NCBI RefSeq assembly: GCF_905220705.1
Contig: NZ_CAJNAT010000005.1
Location: 1-64,000 of the forward strand
Source of the DNA: Paraburkholderia domus
GTDB taxonomy: Bacteria; Pseudomonadota; Gammaproteobacteria; Burkholderiales; Burkholderiaceae
Length of the DNA: 64,000 nt
Direction of reading: 5' to 3'
Position 1 is the stretch's first letter, and each line of letters starts with the position of its first letter. The notes beneath the pieces are model-generated. The model made no database searches. It had not been told where the DNA came from and saw only the letters and a program-made list of their open reading frames with translations. The position numbers were made by a program, and so were the translations under genes. Shown here piece after piece: positions 1 to 8,800 of this stretch.

Positions 1-80
1 GTCTCCTTGATGCGACTGGCGTTCAATGCGCCAGGCGTCGTTATAGGTCCGGCAGCAAACTCCTCTACCGGTGTCTGTGT

Positions 81-1208
81 CTAGAAGGAATGGCTGATGC
101 CGGCCATCACGCCGAGTTGGCCGACACCCGCTGCGGGCGTTGCGCCTGGGCCACCGGCACTCAACGTGTAGTGCGCTTTGGCACTATTGAACAGATACCC
201 GCTTTGCAGATAGACGCTGGTCTGTTTGGAGAGCAGATAGGTACCACGCAAAGCGGCCGATGTGGCACGCGTGTCCTGTTGCTTGTCGATGGTGTGATAG
301 ACACCGCCGTCCATCACGAAGTAAGGCGTCACGTAGTAGGAACCGGTGAGGTAGAAGATATCCGTGCGCACGTCCCGAGCTGCCGTCTCAACGCGACGAC
401 CCAGCCAGCCGCCACCGACTTTCGCTTGCCCCGCCTTGATGTAGCCATTGAGTTGCGTGCGTGCGTCCTTGTCACTGCTGTTCGCCAAGGCAATCGGTGC
501 CAGGCCATTGAAGAAATTGGCTGCTGCGCCTGGGCCGCCGTGCTGTTCGTCATAGGAGGCGGCCACGCCGAACGCACTGGCGTCGTAGCGCAGCATCGCG
601 GACCATTGGCGGCACGCCTGCGAATTGCCCGGGATCGATCCCGCACAGGTCCCTTGTCCAGGTGAGTTGCCGGTGCCGCTCGAGTCGCGTCCGAACGAAT
701 ACGTCGCGCCGACCGTCACGCCGTAGAACGTGCCTTTATAGGCCACCGTGTTGTCGCTGCGTGAGTTGGGAATATAGGCGTCGAGGCCACCCACGCCACC
801 GTAGATATCCGGACCCAGAATGTCGGAATCGGTGATGGCCCAAAAACTCATGGTGTACTGGCGCCCAAAGGTCAATGCACCGTACCGGCTGGACAATCCT
901 ACCCATGCCTGACGTCCAAATAGCCGGCCGCCCTGATTCATGTCACCTGCACGAGTATTGAAGCCATTTTCCAACACGAAGATGGCCGCGAGCCCGCCAC
1001 CTAGATCCTCCTTGCCGCGCAAGCCCCAGCGAGACGGCACGGAGCCGGTAATGCCGGGCATCCGAATCACCTTATCGCCTGCGGCATTCGCATGAGTGAC
1101 GAGCTCGATACCGGTGTCGAGAATCCCGTAGAGCGTCACGCTGCTTTGCGCGAACACGGGACCGCTGATGGCGAGCATGGCCGCCGCTGCAATAGTTGTG
1201 TATTTCAT
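81..1208 (-). CDS. Gram-negative porin (Burkholderia type)
   Basis: Outer-membrane diffusion channel of 375 residues. Residues 1-20 are a classical signal peptide ending in VFAQ, and the mature protein begins SSVTLYGILDTG, the hallmark of the betaproteobacterial trimeric porin family. The protein ends in Phe, as expected for recognition by the BAM machinery, and repeated alternating strands such as GALTFGRQ and the aromatic-rich C-terminus fit a 16-strand barrel. A good ribosome site (GGAGAC) lies directly before the ATG and the leader is AT-rich. It stands alone, with the monooxygenase upstream on the same strand but 150 bp away. The transported solute cannot be read from the sequence. Family assignment is secure. 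Confidence 0.93.
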   Translation of the reverse strand: MKYTTIAAAAMLAISGPVFAQSSVTLYGILDTGIELVTHANAAGDKVIRMPGITGSVPSRWGLRGKEDLGGGLAAIFVLENGFNTRAGDMNQGGRLFGRQAWVGLSSRYGALTFGRQYTMSFWAITDSDILGPDIYGGVGGLDAYIPNSRSDNTVAYKGTFYGVTVGATYSFGRDSSGTGNSPGQGTCAGSIPGNSQACRQWSAMLRYDASAFGVAASYDEQHGGPGAAANFFNGLAPIALANSSDKDARTQLNGYIKAGQAKVGGGWLGRRVETAARDVRTDIFYLTGSYYVTPYFVMDGGVYHTIDKQQDTRATSAALRGTYLLSKQTSVYLQSGYLFNSAKAHYTLSAGGPGATPAAGVGQLGVMAGISHSF

Positions 1209-1358
1209 GTCTCCAGACCTGATATTTTATTTTCTTCGACTGAATTGCGCTTTACATGACGTCAGTAATCGTCATGATTCGTCACGCTTTGGCGTTGCAA
1301 ATAGGGTGACAAGTACTACGAATTGATTGATGCAGACCATCAATCCAGCCAGGACCTC

Positions 1359-3074
1359 TCAGGCGACCAGAGGACGTACCGGGGCTGAGATGGTGCCGAT
1401 GTCCGTGGGCAGGTGCCCTACTGCCCTGAGCGCCACCGTTTCAAAACCGCGATTCAGCACATCGCCACGCCAGGCGACATGCTGGTCGGGGCGGATCAGT
1501 ACGAACCTGGCCTGATAGAGCTCCGCGACGGCTGCTTCGCCGACGTGCACGACGGCGAGTTGAGGCAGCGCTGCGCCGGCGCGTTGCAGCGCCAGTTGCT
1601 GTTCGTCGCTGAATCCGCCCGCTCCCGTGCAAAGCAGCGTGAAACCGCTGCCAAAGCGGTCATATAAGGAACGACCGTCGGCGAGCCATGCGTGTGGCGC
1701 ACGATGGCCCGGCCGTGCGCATGGCACATACAGGTTGGCCGGGTCCGGAGAAGCAGGGCCTGCTTCAGCCTCGAGGAGCGGAGACGACTCGTAGCGTGTC
1801 CCAAGATGAACACCCGGAATCACGAACTCCGAAGTCGCATGGAACATCAGGTAGTCACCGAATGCCGCGCGTGCGGAGTTGCCAGCGGGGCCGGACTCAT
1901 ACACTTCACGAGGCACACGCAGGTGGCCGATACTATCGGCAAAGCCGCGTGCAAATGCCGTGTTTCTCAGCGCAGCGGGACGACGCTCCGCTTCATAGCT
2001 CGCCCCCAGCGCCTGGCCGGCGTGGCCCTTGATCATGGCTTCGAGCTTCCATGCGAGATTGGCGGCATCGTCGATGCCGGTGTTGTAACCGAGGCCGCCG
2101 GTCGGCGTAAACAGGTGCGCGGCGTCGCCCGCAAGAAACACCCGTCCAGCCTGAAACTGTTCCGCCACCAGCGTGAACCCCGCAGTCCATGTCGAACTGC
2201 TCTTCAGCTCGAAAGGAATATCGGTGCCGATTGCTTCGGCAATCCTCTGCCGCACGCTGTCGTCGTCGGGGCGTTCATCGTCGCGCATCTGCACGTTCAT
2301 GATGAAATGACCGTGGCCGTCAACGGCGATGATGAGGGCGCGCTGTTTGGGGCTGAAGGTCCAGTATTGCCAGGCGGGTGCGTGCGGGCTCACGCGATAG
2401 AGGTCGGGTGCGTAGAAATAGACGGCGTCCATCTGGCCGCCCATGAATTCCCGCTTCTCGCCGGCCACACCTTCATAGCGGATACCGAGCGATTTGCGCA
2501 CGAAACTGCGTGGACCATCGCAACCGATCAGGTAGCGCGCGGTGACGGTGCGGGTTTCGGCAGCACGCTCGGCAGTGGCCTCGAACTCGACGGTTGCAGT
2601 GACCCTGTCGTCGCTTTGCGAGATATCGACCACACGCGTGCTGAAATGCACCCGGCAGCGGGTATGACTGCGCGCCGCTTCAAGCAGAACCGGCTCGACA
2701 TACAGTTGCGAACAGCGATGCGGTGGCTCGGGCGTTGCCCAGGTGAACGAATGTGCCTTCGCCCATTCCACCGCGTCCTGCGATGCGGGTTGATGAAGCC
2801 GGGCCAATTCGTGACCCGTAATCGACGTGAAGTACGCAACGTCCGGCGCATAGTCGCGCGGCAGCCCCAGCGAGCGGATTGCCGCAGAAATACCGATGCG
2901 GCGGAAATGCTCCATCGTGCGTGCGCTGTTGGCATTGGCGGCGGGATGGGTGCTGGTGCCGGGTTTCGCATCGAATACCTCGACACTGATGCCGCGCTGG
3001 CCGAGCTCAGCGGCCAGAAACAAACCTACCGGGCCACCGCCCACGATGATCACGTCGCAGTCCACCACATCCAT
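1359..3074 (-). CDS. FAD-dependent aromatic-type monooxygenase
   Basis: Class A flavoprotein monooxygenase (PheA/TfdB/MhpA-like FAD_binding_3 family) of about 571 residues, expected to hydroxylate a phenolic or related ring with NAD(P)H and oxygen. Visible motifs are the N-terminal dinucleotide fold GGGPVGL near residues 12-18, the DG motif in CDGPRSFVRKSLG, and the GD motif GDAAHLFTPTGG that binds the FAD ribityl chain. The last 170 residues match the thioredoxin-like C-terminal domain of phenol hydroxylases. A GAGGAG box abuts the ATG directly, so a GTG two codons further in (3068) has better spacing and may be the true start. It is divergent from the LysR gene at 3171, which probably controls it. 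The substrate is unknown. Confidence 0.88.
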   Translation of the reverse strand: MDVVDCDVIIVGGGPVGLFLAAELGQRGISVEVFDAKPGTSTHPAANANSARTMEHFRRIGISAAIRSLGLPRDYAPDVAYFTSITGHELARLHQPASQDAVEWAKAHSFTWATPEPPHRCSQLYVEPVLLEAARSHTRCRVHFSTRVVDISQSDDRVTATVEFEATAERAAETRTVTARYLIGCDGPRSFVRKSLGIRYEGVAGEKREFMGGQMDAVYFYAPDLYRVSPHAPAWQYWTFSPKQRALIIAVDGHGHFIMNVQMRDDERPDDDSVRQRIAEAIGTDIPFELKSSSTWTAGFTLVAEQFQAGRVFLAGDAAHLFTPTGGLGYNTGIDDAANLAWKLEAMIKGHAGQALGASYEAERRPAALRNTAFARGFADSIGHLRVPREVYESGPAGNSARAAFGDYLMFHATSEFVIPGVHLGTRYESSPLLEAEAGPASPDPANLYVPCARPGHRAPHAWLADGRSLYDRFGSGFTLLCTGAGGFSDEQQLALQRAGAALPQLAVVHVGEAAVAELYQARFVLIRPDQHVAWRGDVLNRGFETVALRAVGHLPTDIGTISAPVRPLVA

Positions 3075-3124
3075 CTCCTCATTCTTTTAAAGTGTGGATG
3101 CGACGTTAAACGCTGGCGGGCTAT

Positions 3125-3143
3125 AAATCTATACAATGGATTT
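3125..3143. promoter_or_regulatory. Candidate LysR operator in divergent promoter
   Basis: The 96-bp gap between the monooxygenase and the LysR gene holds an inverted repeat AAATC-N9-GATTT, which has the T-N11-A symmetry of LysR boxes. It lies 28 bp before the LysR start, where autoregulation and activation of the divergent gene would be expected. TATACAAT inside it could serve as a -10 element. The call is inferred from symmetry and position only. Confidence 0.4.
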
Positions 3144-3170
3144 CATACTCACCATGAAACAGGTGCATAG

Positions 3171-4085
3171 ATGCAACCGCCCGATCTGAATTTCCTGTAC
3201 GTGCTTCAGGCCCTTGCTGATGAACGAAGCGTGTCGCGGGCTGCCGATCGGCTCGGGCTTACGCAACCAGCGGTCAGTCATGCATTAGGGAAATTGCGGA
3301 CCCTGTTTCAGGACGATCTGTTCGTCCGCGCCGGACCGGTTATGGCTCCTACCCCTGTTGGCGAGCAACTGATCGAAGGTGTCGCACGCGTGCTGGCCAT
3401 GGTGCAGCAGGAAATCTGGAGCACGAAAGCGTTTGACGCCACGACCACGGAACGTACATTCTCTGTATGCCTAAGTGATATGGGCATGATCGTGATACTG
3501 CCGCGGCTCCTGGCAGCGTTCCGTGAGCGGGCGCCACTTGCGACGTTAAAGCCGATCCAGCTGCCGTCGATGGAACTGGCGGGCGCACTACAGGATGGTA
3601 AGGTCGATCTGGCAATCGGCTATCTAGGCAAACTCGGTGACAATCTGCATCAGCAGTCGCTGTTTCGCCGCTCGCTGGTCGGCATCGTCAAGGCTGGCAC
3701 CAAACGCAAGAAGATCAGCATGACGCTCGAGCAATTCGTTGAGCGAAAGCATGTTGTCGCCGGCACCCTGGCGCTGACCAACCAGTTGTTGGAGAGGGAG
3801 TTGCGCCAGCAAGGCGCGCGTTTGAAAGTGGGCGTAGAAGTGCCTTTTCTGCTGGCTGTCCCGAACCTCGTCGCCACGTCCGATTTCATCGCAGCCGTGC
3901 CCGACGAACTCGCAACCCTGTTCGCGAGGCTTGCAAATGTTGAAGTGTTTCCCCTGCCGATCAAGCTTCCCGACCTTACCGTTCAACAATTCTGGCACGC
4001 CCGCTTTCACAACGACGCAGGGCATCGTTGGCTCCGAGGTGTCGTTGCGGAAACGCTAGGACAGGGTTGGAAAGATCAGGCCTAG
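3171..4085 (+). CDS. LysR-family transcriptional regulator
   Basis: LysR-type regulator of 304 residues, the standard family length. The winged helix-turn-helix occupies about residues 5-64, with the recognition region SVSRAADRLGLTQPAVSHALGKLR and the usual DDLFVR wing. The remainder fits the two-lobed periplasmic-binding-protein-like effector domain and resembles the NodD/LinR/PcpR branch of regulators linked to aromatic catabolism. It is transcribed divergently from the flavin monooxygenase, the classic arrangement for a regulator and its target. It converges with a second LysR gene 14 bp downstream. The effector is unknown. Confidence 0.92.
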   Translation: MQPPDLNFLYVLQALADERSVSRAADRLGLTQPAVSHALGKLRTLFQDDLFVRAGPVMAPTPVGEQLIEGVARVLAMVQQEIWSTKAFDATTTERTFSVCLSDMGMIVILPRLLAAFRERAPLATLKPIQLPSMELAGALQDGKVDLAIGYLGKLGDNLHQQSLFRRSLVGIVKAGTKRKKISMTLEQFVERKHVVAGTLALTNQLLERELRQQGARLKVGVEVPFLLAVPNLVATSDFIAAVPDELATLFARLANVEVFPLPIKLPDLTVQQFWHARFHNDAGHRWLRGVVAETLGQGWKDQA

Positions 4086-4099
4086 CGCTCGCCGTCGCC

Positions 4100-5014
4100 T
4101 TATCGAATGGCCCACGGCGGATGTGGATTGAATGCGTCGAGAAGGAAATCAGTCATGACCCGCACCTTCGCCGGGGGAGCCCGATCCGGCGCGCGAACCA
4201 GGTGTATGCCGCCGAGGTCCGCGGTGCGGACTTCGAGCGTGATCTGCTCCAGTGCGCCTTGCCGGATTGCATCGGCAACGATGAACTCGGGCTCGTAAAG
4301 AACGCCGAGACCGGCAACGGCTGCTGCAACGAGTGCATCGCCGTTATTGGCCCGCATGGTTCCCTTGACGGCCACATGCTTGTCCCCATCTTTGCCGAAC
4401 CGCCATTCGTCGGGTCGCGAGATGTTGGAGAAAGTAACGCTCAGGCAATTGTGGCCAGCCAGTTCGGACCAGCGTTTCGGGCGCCCATGCCGCGCCCAGT
4501 AGCCCGGAGCCGCACAGACAATCATCGCGCTCTCCGCGAGCCTGCGTGAGACGAGACGACTGTCCTTCAGACGCCCAACCCGGATCGTCAGATCCCAGCC
4601 CTCTTCCATGAGATCGACGACGCGATCGTTCAGCCCGAGGTCGATGGTGACCCCGGGATGCTTGTTTCTGAAGGCAGGGATCAGCGGCGCGATGTAGCGA
4701 ACGCCAAACGAAAGCGGCGAATTCAGCCGCAGCACTCCGCTCGCCTCCACGCGCTGGGACGCGATCGTCGCCTCCGCTTCTTCCAGATCGGGCAGGAGGC
4801 GGGCACAGGTCTCCAGATACTGCTGTCCCGCTTCGGTGAGCGTGAGCTTGCGCGTGCTGCGGTGAAACAGACGCACGCCCAGCCGGTGCTCCACCGCATC
4901 CAGATGCTTGGTCGCCATGGCGGGAGACAGGCCGAGTTGCCGGGCGGCCGCGGAGAGGCTTCCGGCAGTAGCTGCACGGGAGAACACCTGCATTCCCGTA
5001 AGGCGGTCGAGCAT
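4100..5014 (-). CDS. LysR-family transcriptional regulator (CrgA/DsdC-like branch)
   Basis: LysR regulator of 304 residues beginning MLDRLTGMQVFSRAA, with the helix-turn-helix SLSAAARQLGLSPAMATKHL and the wing LGVRLFHRSTRKLTLTE. The C-terminal effector domain is complete and ends in an RAPPAKVRVMTDFL helix, typical of the large group that regulates oxidoreductases or efflux. No partner gene now lies on its divergent side: the next gene starts nearly 900 bp away. The first 35 codons and the upstream promoter occur again in degraded form at 30575-30745, beside a serine hydrolase gene, which hints at what the original neighbour was. Confidence 0.9.
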   Translation of the reverse strand: MLDRLTGMQVFSRAATAGSLSAAARQLGLSPAMATKHLDAVEHRLGVRLFHRSTRKLTLTEAGQQYLETCARLLPDLEEAEATIASQRVEASGVLRLNSPLSFGVRYIAPLIPAFRNKHPGVTIDLGLNDRVVDLMEEGWDLTIRVGRLKDSRLVSRRLAESAMIVCAAPGYWARHGRPKRWSELAGHNCLSVTFSNISRPDEWRFGKDGDKHVAVKGTMRANNGDALVAAAVAGLGVLYEPEFIVADAIRQGALEQITLEVRTADLGGIHLVRAPDRAPPAKVRVMTDFLLDAFNPHPPWAIR

Positions 5015-5897
5015 TGTGATTTCTCGCTGTGGTTAAAAACTGAATCGACGAATATGCATGTTATCGCCTAAAAAGTGCAACTGTATCCTTGCGCCGTAAT
5101 GTTCGAACCAGCCTGCGTGCGCCAGCAAACGGATCCTTCTGAAGTTGGCGCTTCCATTCAGTGAGCGGGTTCGGATGTACATCGAACTTCTGCGCCAGTC
5201 AGTGCCACCTTTGCCTTGAACGCCGCTAAGGGCTTCCGCGAGGCTCAGATTCAAGCAGTTCCACGAATCGCCCTGTCCGAATTTTTGACGCCACCTCTAG
5301 ACGGTCTGGCGTAGCTTTGTGCTGCTCATTTGTTCAGCAATGAACATTTTATCATTTGTTTTTAGGGAATTTTTTTGCCGTGAAGGTTGAATCCGCGTTT
5401 TGGATGTGATGAATCGGCAATCTGTGCGCCTCGGTTCTGACGTGTTGTTGCCGCTGAGTGGCCAGCCTCGATTCGACTTGAGCGAGACGCATAGTATTGA
5501 AATTTATGAATTTTTTGTGAAATAAATAGTGCGCGAGAGAAGTTTCAGCATTTGATGCCAGCGCTGCTGATCGGGAAACATAGGGTTTACCCCAATCAAG
5601 ATATTTGTGGTTGATGCCGTCATATCATTTGTTCATACATGATCACTTGATCATCGGTATGGCCGTAAGTCGAATGGAAGCGCAAACGTTAGCCACCAAG
5701 AATTATGGCGACCGTCGCGCGATTCAATCCGCTGTGGAAGGCCCCCATGTCAGGCGAATAACGGGGTCGATGTTGCGGGTTGGCTAGTTTTGGCCCACAG
5801 GTGCCGTCGAGCAACGCACCGAGGCGGGCAACATTGAATTGCGCGCTGCTCGCGGCGAAGCAAAACCACACACGCTCGAAAAAAACAGGATTTCGCC
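5015..5897. other. Long AT-rich intergenic region before the giant glucanase gene
   Basis: About 880 bp with no convincing gene: the short open frames here lack ribosome sites and family resemblance. The first 75 bp are the promoter of the LysR gene and are repeated near 30.7 kb. From about 5330 to 5600 the base composition drops sharply, with runs such as GAATTTTTTTG and TGAAATAAATAG, unlike the flanking GC-rich genes. This is suitable for a regulated or H-NS-type silenced promoter of the downstream secretion locus. One perfect palindrome is listed separately. Confidence 0.5.
5639..5654. promoter_or_regulatory. Perfect palindrome, possible operator
   Basis: ATGATCA-CT-TGATCAT is a perfect 7-2-7 inverted repeat about 245 bp before the start of the giant secreted glucanase. 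It lies downstream of the AT-rich tract, so it is placed where a repressor or activator of the secretion locus could bind. No regulator gene lies next to it to test the idea by context. Confidence 0.3.
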
Positions 5898-8800
5898 ATG
5901 CGCGATCGCGTTTGGAAGGTTACGGGGCAGCTTGCCGGTTTGTTTGCTTTGCTGTGGGTCTTGCTGGTGTTCGCCGCAGTTCATGCAGTCGCGAGTGACG
6001 ATCTGCCGGCATCGAACCGCATCAGGATCAATCTGGGGCAGACGCCCTGGCGGTACGTCAAGGACGTCGACGATCCTGGTTCGATGCAGCCGGGTTTCGA
6101 CGACTCGGGTTGGCAATCGGTGGGCGTGCCGCAAACGCCGTCCGACAACGACACTTTCATCAACACGAAATCCGGTGGCGACCAGTTGTACCTGACGGGC
6201 AACATCAACTGGTACCGCAAACACTTCACCGTGGATCCGTCCTACGCGAACCGCAAAATATTCGTCGAGTTCGAGGGCGCACACACGGGGGCACAGGTCT
6301 ACATCAACGGCCAGTTCATTCCCGGCAACAGCCTGATCAACCCCAAAGCCACTCACGTGATCGGCTTCGTTCCGTTCATCGTCGACATCACGCCTTACGT
6401 GAAATTCGACGGGACGGATAACGTGATGGCGGTGAAGGTTGCGCGCGGCGACAGCTTCTTCGAGTCGCCGAGTTTTTCGGGCGCCTTCCGCTTTGGTCAG
6501 GACGATACCGGTCTGTTCCGGCCCGTGTGGATGTACATCACGGACAAGGTTCACATTCCGGAGAATGTCTATGCGGTCCTTGGCACCTGGGGAACTTATG
6601 TCTCCACGGTCGCCGCGAGTACCGCTTCGGCCACGATCCGTGTACAGACCAACGTGCTGAACGAATATCCGACGGACCAGCAGGTGACGTTGACGACGCA
6701 GATCGTGAACGCCAGCGGTAACGTCGTGGCAACCGCCCAGGATACCAGTACGGTGCCGGCCAATGCGCCGCCGGGTTTGCATCCGGGCCTGTTCGATCAG
6801 GTGCTGACAGTCGCGAACCCGACCCTCTGGTTTCCGAATAACAGTATCTTCGGCAGTCCATATCTGTATCACGTGATTCACTCGGTCAGCGTCGGCGGCA
6901 CCGTCGTGGATTCCACGGAGACTCCGCTCGGCATTCGCACGATCACGTGGGACCAGAACTTTCCGATCATTAACGGCCACCCGCACTATCTGTGGGGAGC
7001 CTCCGGGCGCTACGATTACCCGGCGCTCGGATCGGCTGTGCCGGAAGAGCTGCAATGGCGCGATCTGAACCTGCTCGCGCAGGCGGGCGGCAGCCTCTAC
7101 CGGCCCGGCCACTCCAGCCAGGGCCCGGAATTCCTCGACGCCGCGGACGCCTACGGCGTGATGATGATTCAACCCAGCGGCGACGGCGAGAACGGATTTT
7201 CGATCCTCTGCACGAGCACGGTCACGACGGGCTGCACGACGGCTGACAACGTGGAACTGAAGAAGGAGCTGCACCGGGACATGATCGTGCACGATCGCAA
7301 TCATCCCTCGGTGCTGGCATGGGAAGCCGACAACGGCTCGACCGATACATCGCTCGCGCAATCCCTGAAGGCATTGTCGCAAGTGTGGGACCCGATTCTC
7401 ACGCGCGCCCAGGCCGACCGCATGCCGAACCCGCTTAACGGCGACATCCTCGGCTGCAGCGGCGAAGGGTGTGACATCAATGTCAAACAAACCTATCCGG
7501 ATTCGCCTGCGTGGGGGTCCGAATATTGGGGAGACGGTGTCGGCCGCGCGCTGTATGACTATGAACTCGCGTTTGCCGCGCCTTACCTGAACGATTGGGT
7601 GCACAGCGTGGCCGGCAAGTCGTTCGGCATCGCGCACTGGTACCTGGCCGATACGCCAGGTGAAATCAACCAGCAGATCGATGGTCCCGGCTCGCCGCAA
7701 GGAAACGCGAACGGCACCACCCCGGAGATGGTGCGCGGCAATGGCGCATCGATGATGGATGCCAACCGCATTCCACGCCTGCTTTACTACATCTATGAAG
7801 CGGCCTGGACGCCGTTCCAGATCAAGCCGGTGGTCAAACTCGCCTACCACTGGAACCGTTCTGCTGCCGGCCCCGTGACCGTCAATGCGTTCAGCAATTG
7901 CGCCACGGTGCGGCTGCTGCTCAACGGCCAGCCGGTTGGCCCCGACCAGACTCCGAACCCGCCGACGTCGGACCCGAGGGCGGACCTGAGCGAGAACACG
8001 ACGCTGCTGCCGGCCCAGGTGCACTGGAATAACGTCGCGTGGGCACCCGGCACGCTGCTGGCTGAATGCCTGGACGGCAATGGCCAGGTCGCCGCGACGG
8101 ACACCCAGGTGACGGCCGGTCCGGCCGACCATATCGTGCTCACGGTCGAGCCCGAACTCGTCAAGCCGGACGGCGAGGTTTTCGCGCTCACGGCCAACGG
8201 TACGGACGCGGCCCTCGTGACGGCGACCGTGGTGGATGCGAACAACGTTCGCGTGCCTGACGCGAGCCCGATCATTACTTTCAACGTCAGTGGCCCCGGT
8301 ACCTACCGCGGCGGCTCCGACCACCTGGTCACGGCGAACCAGCCGCTTGGTTACCATGCGCCTGGCGATCCTAACTTGTCGGCTGAAGGCGGCCTGACCC
8401 GAATCGCAGTCAAGACGCAGTTCATGCCCGGCATGGTCACCGTGACGGCAAGCGCGCCTGGCCTCGGTGGCGGCACGACCACGTTCAACGTATTGCCGAC
8501 CGGCAGCCAGCAGGTGTTCAACGGCAATGCCCTGGTTATCGGTCCGCAACAGGCGAGCAGTCTGCAGATCATCACACAGCCGCTCAGCCAGACGGCCGCC
8601 GTGGGACAAACGGCGCAGTTCACCGTGCTCACGGCCGGCGCTTCGCCGAACTTCCAATGGATGAAGAATGGCGTGCCGATCGCCGGTGCGACCAGCTTTA
8701 CCTACACGACGCCGGCTGTTCTGAGCGGCGACAACGGCGCAAGCTTCAGCGTCGACGTGAGCAACGCCAGCGGCAGCATCACGTCGAGTGCGGCAATCCT

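Noticed and set aside
1..80. Hairpin CTGGCG-N7-CGCCAG (16-34) as porin terminator
   Set aside because: Only six base pairs, and no T-run follows on the minus strand.
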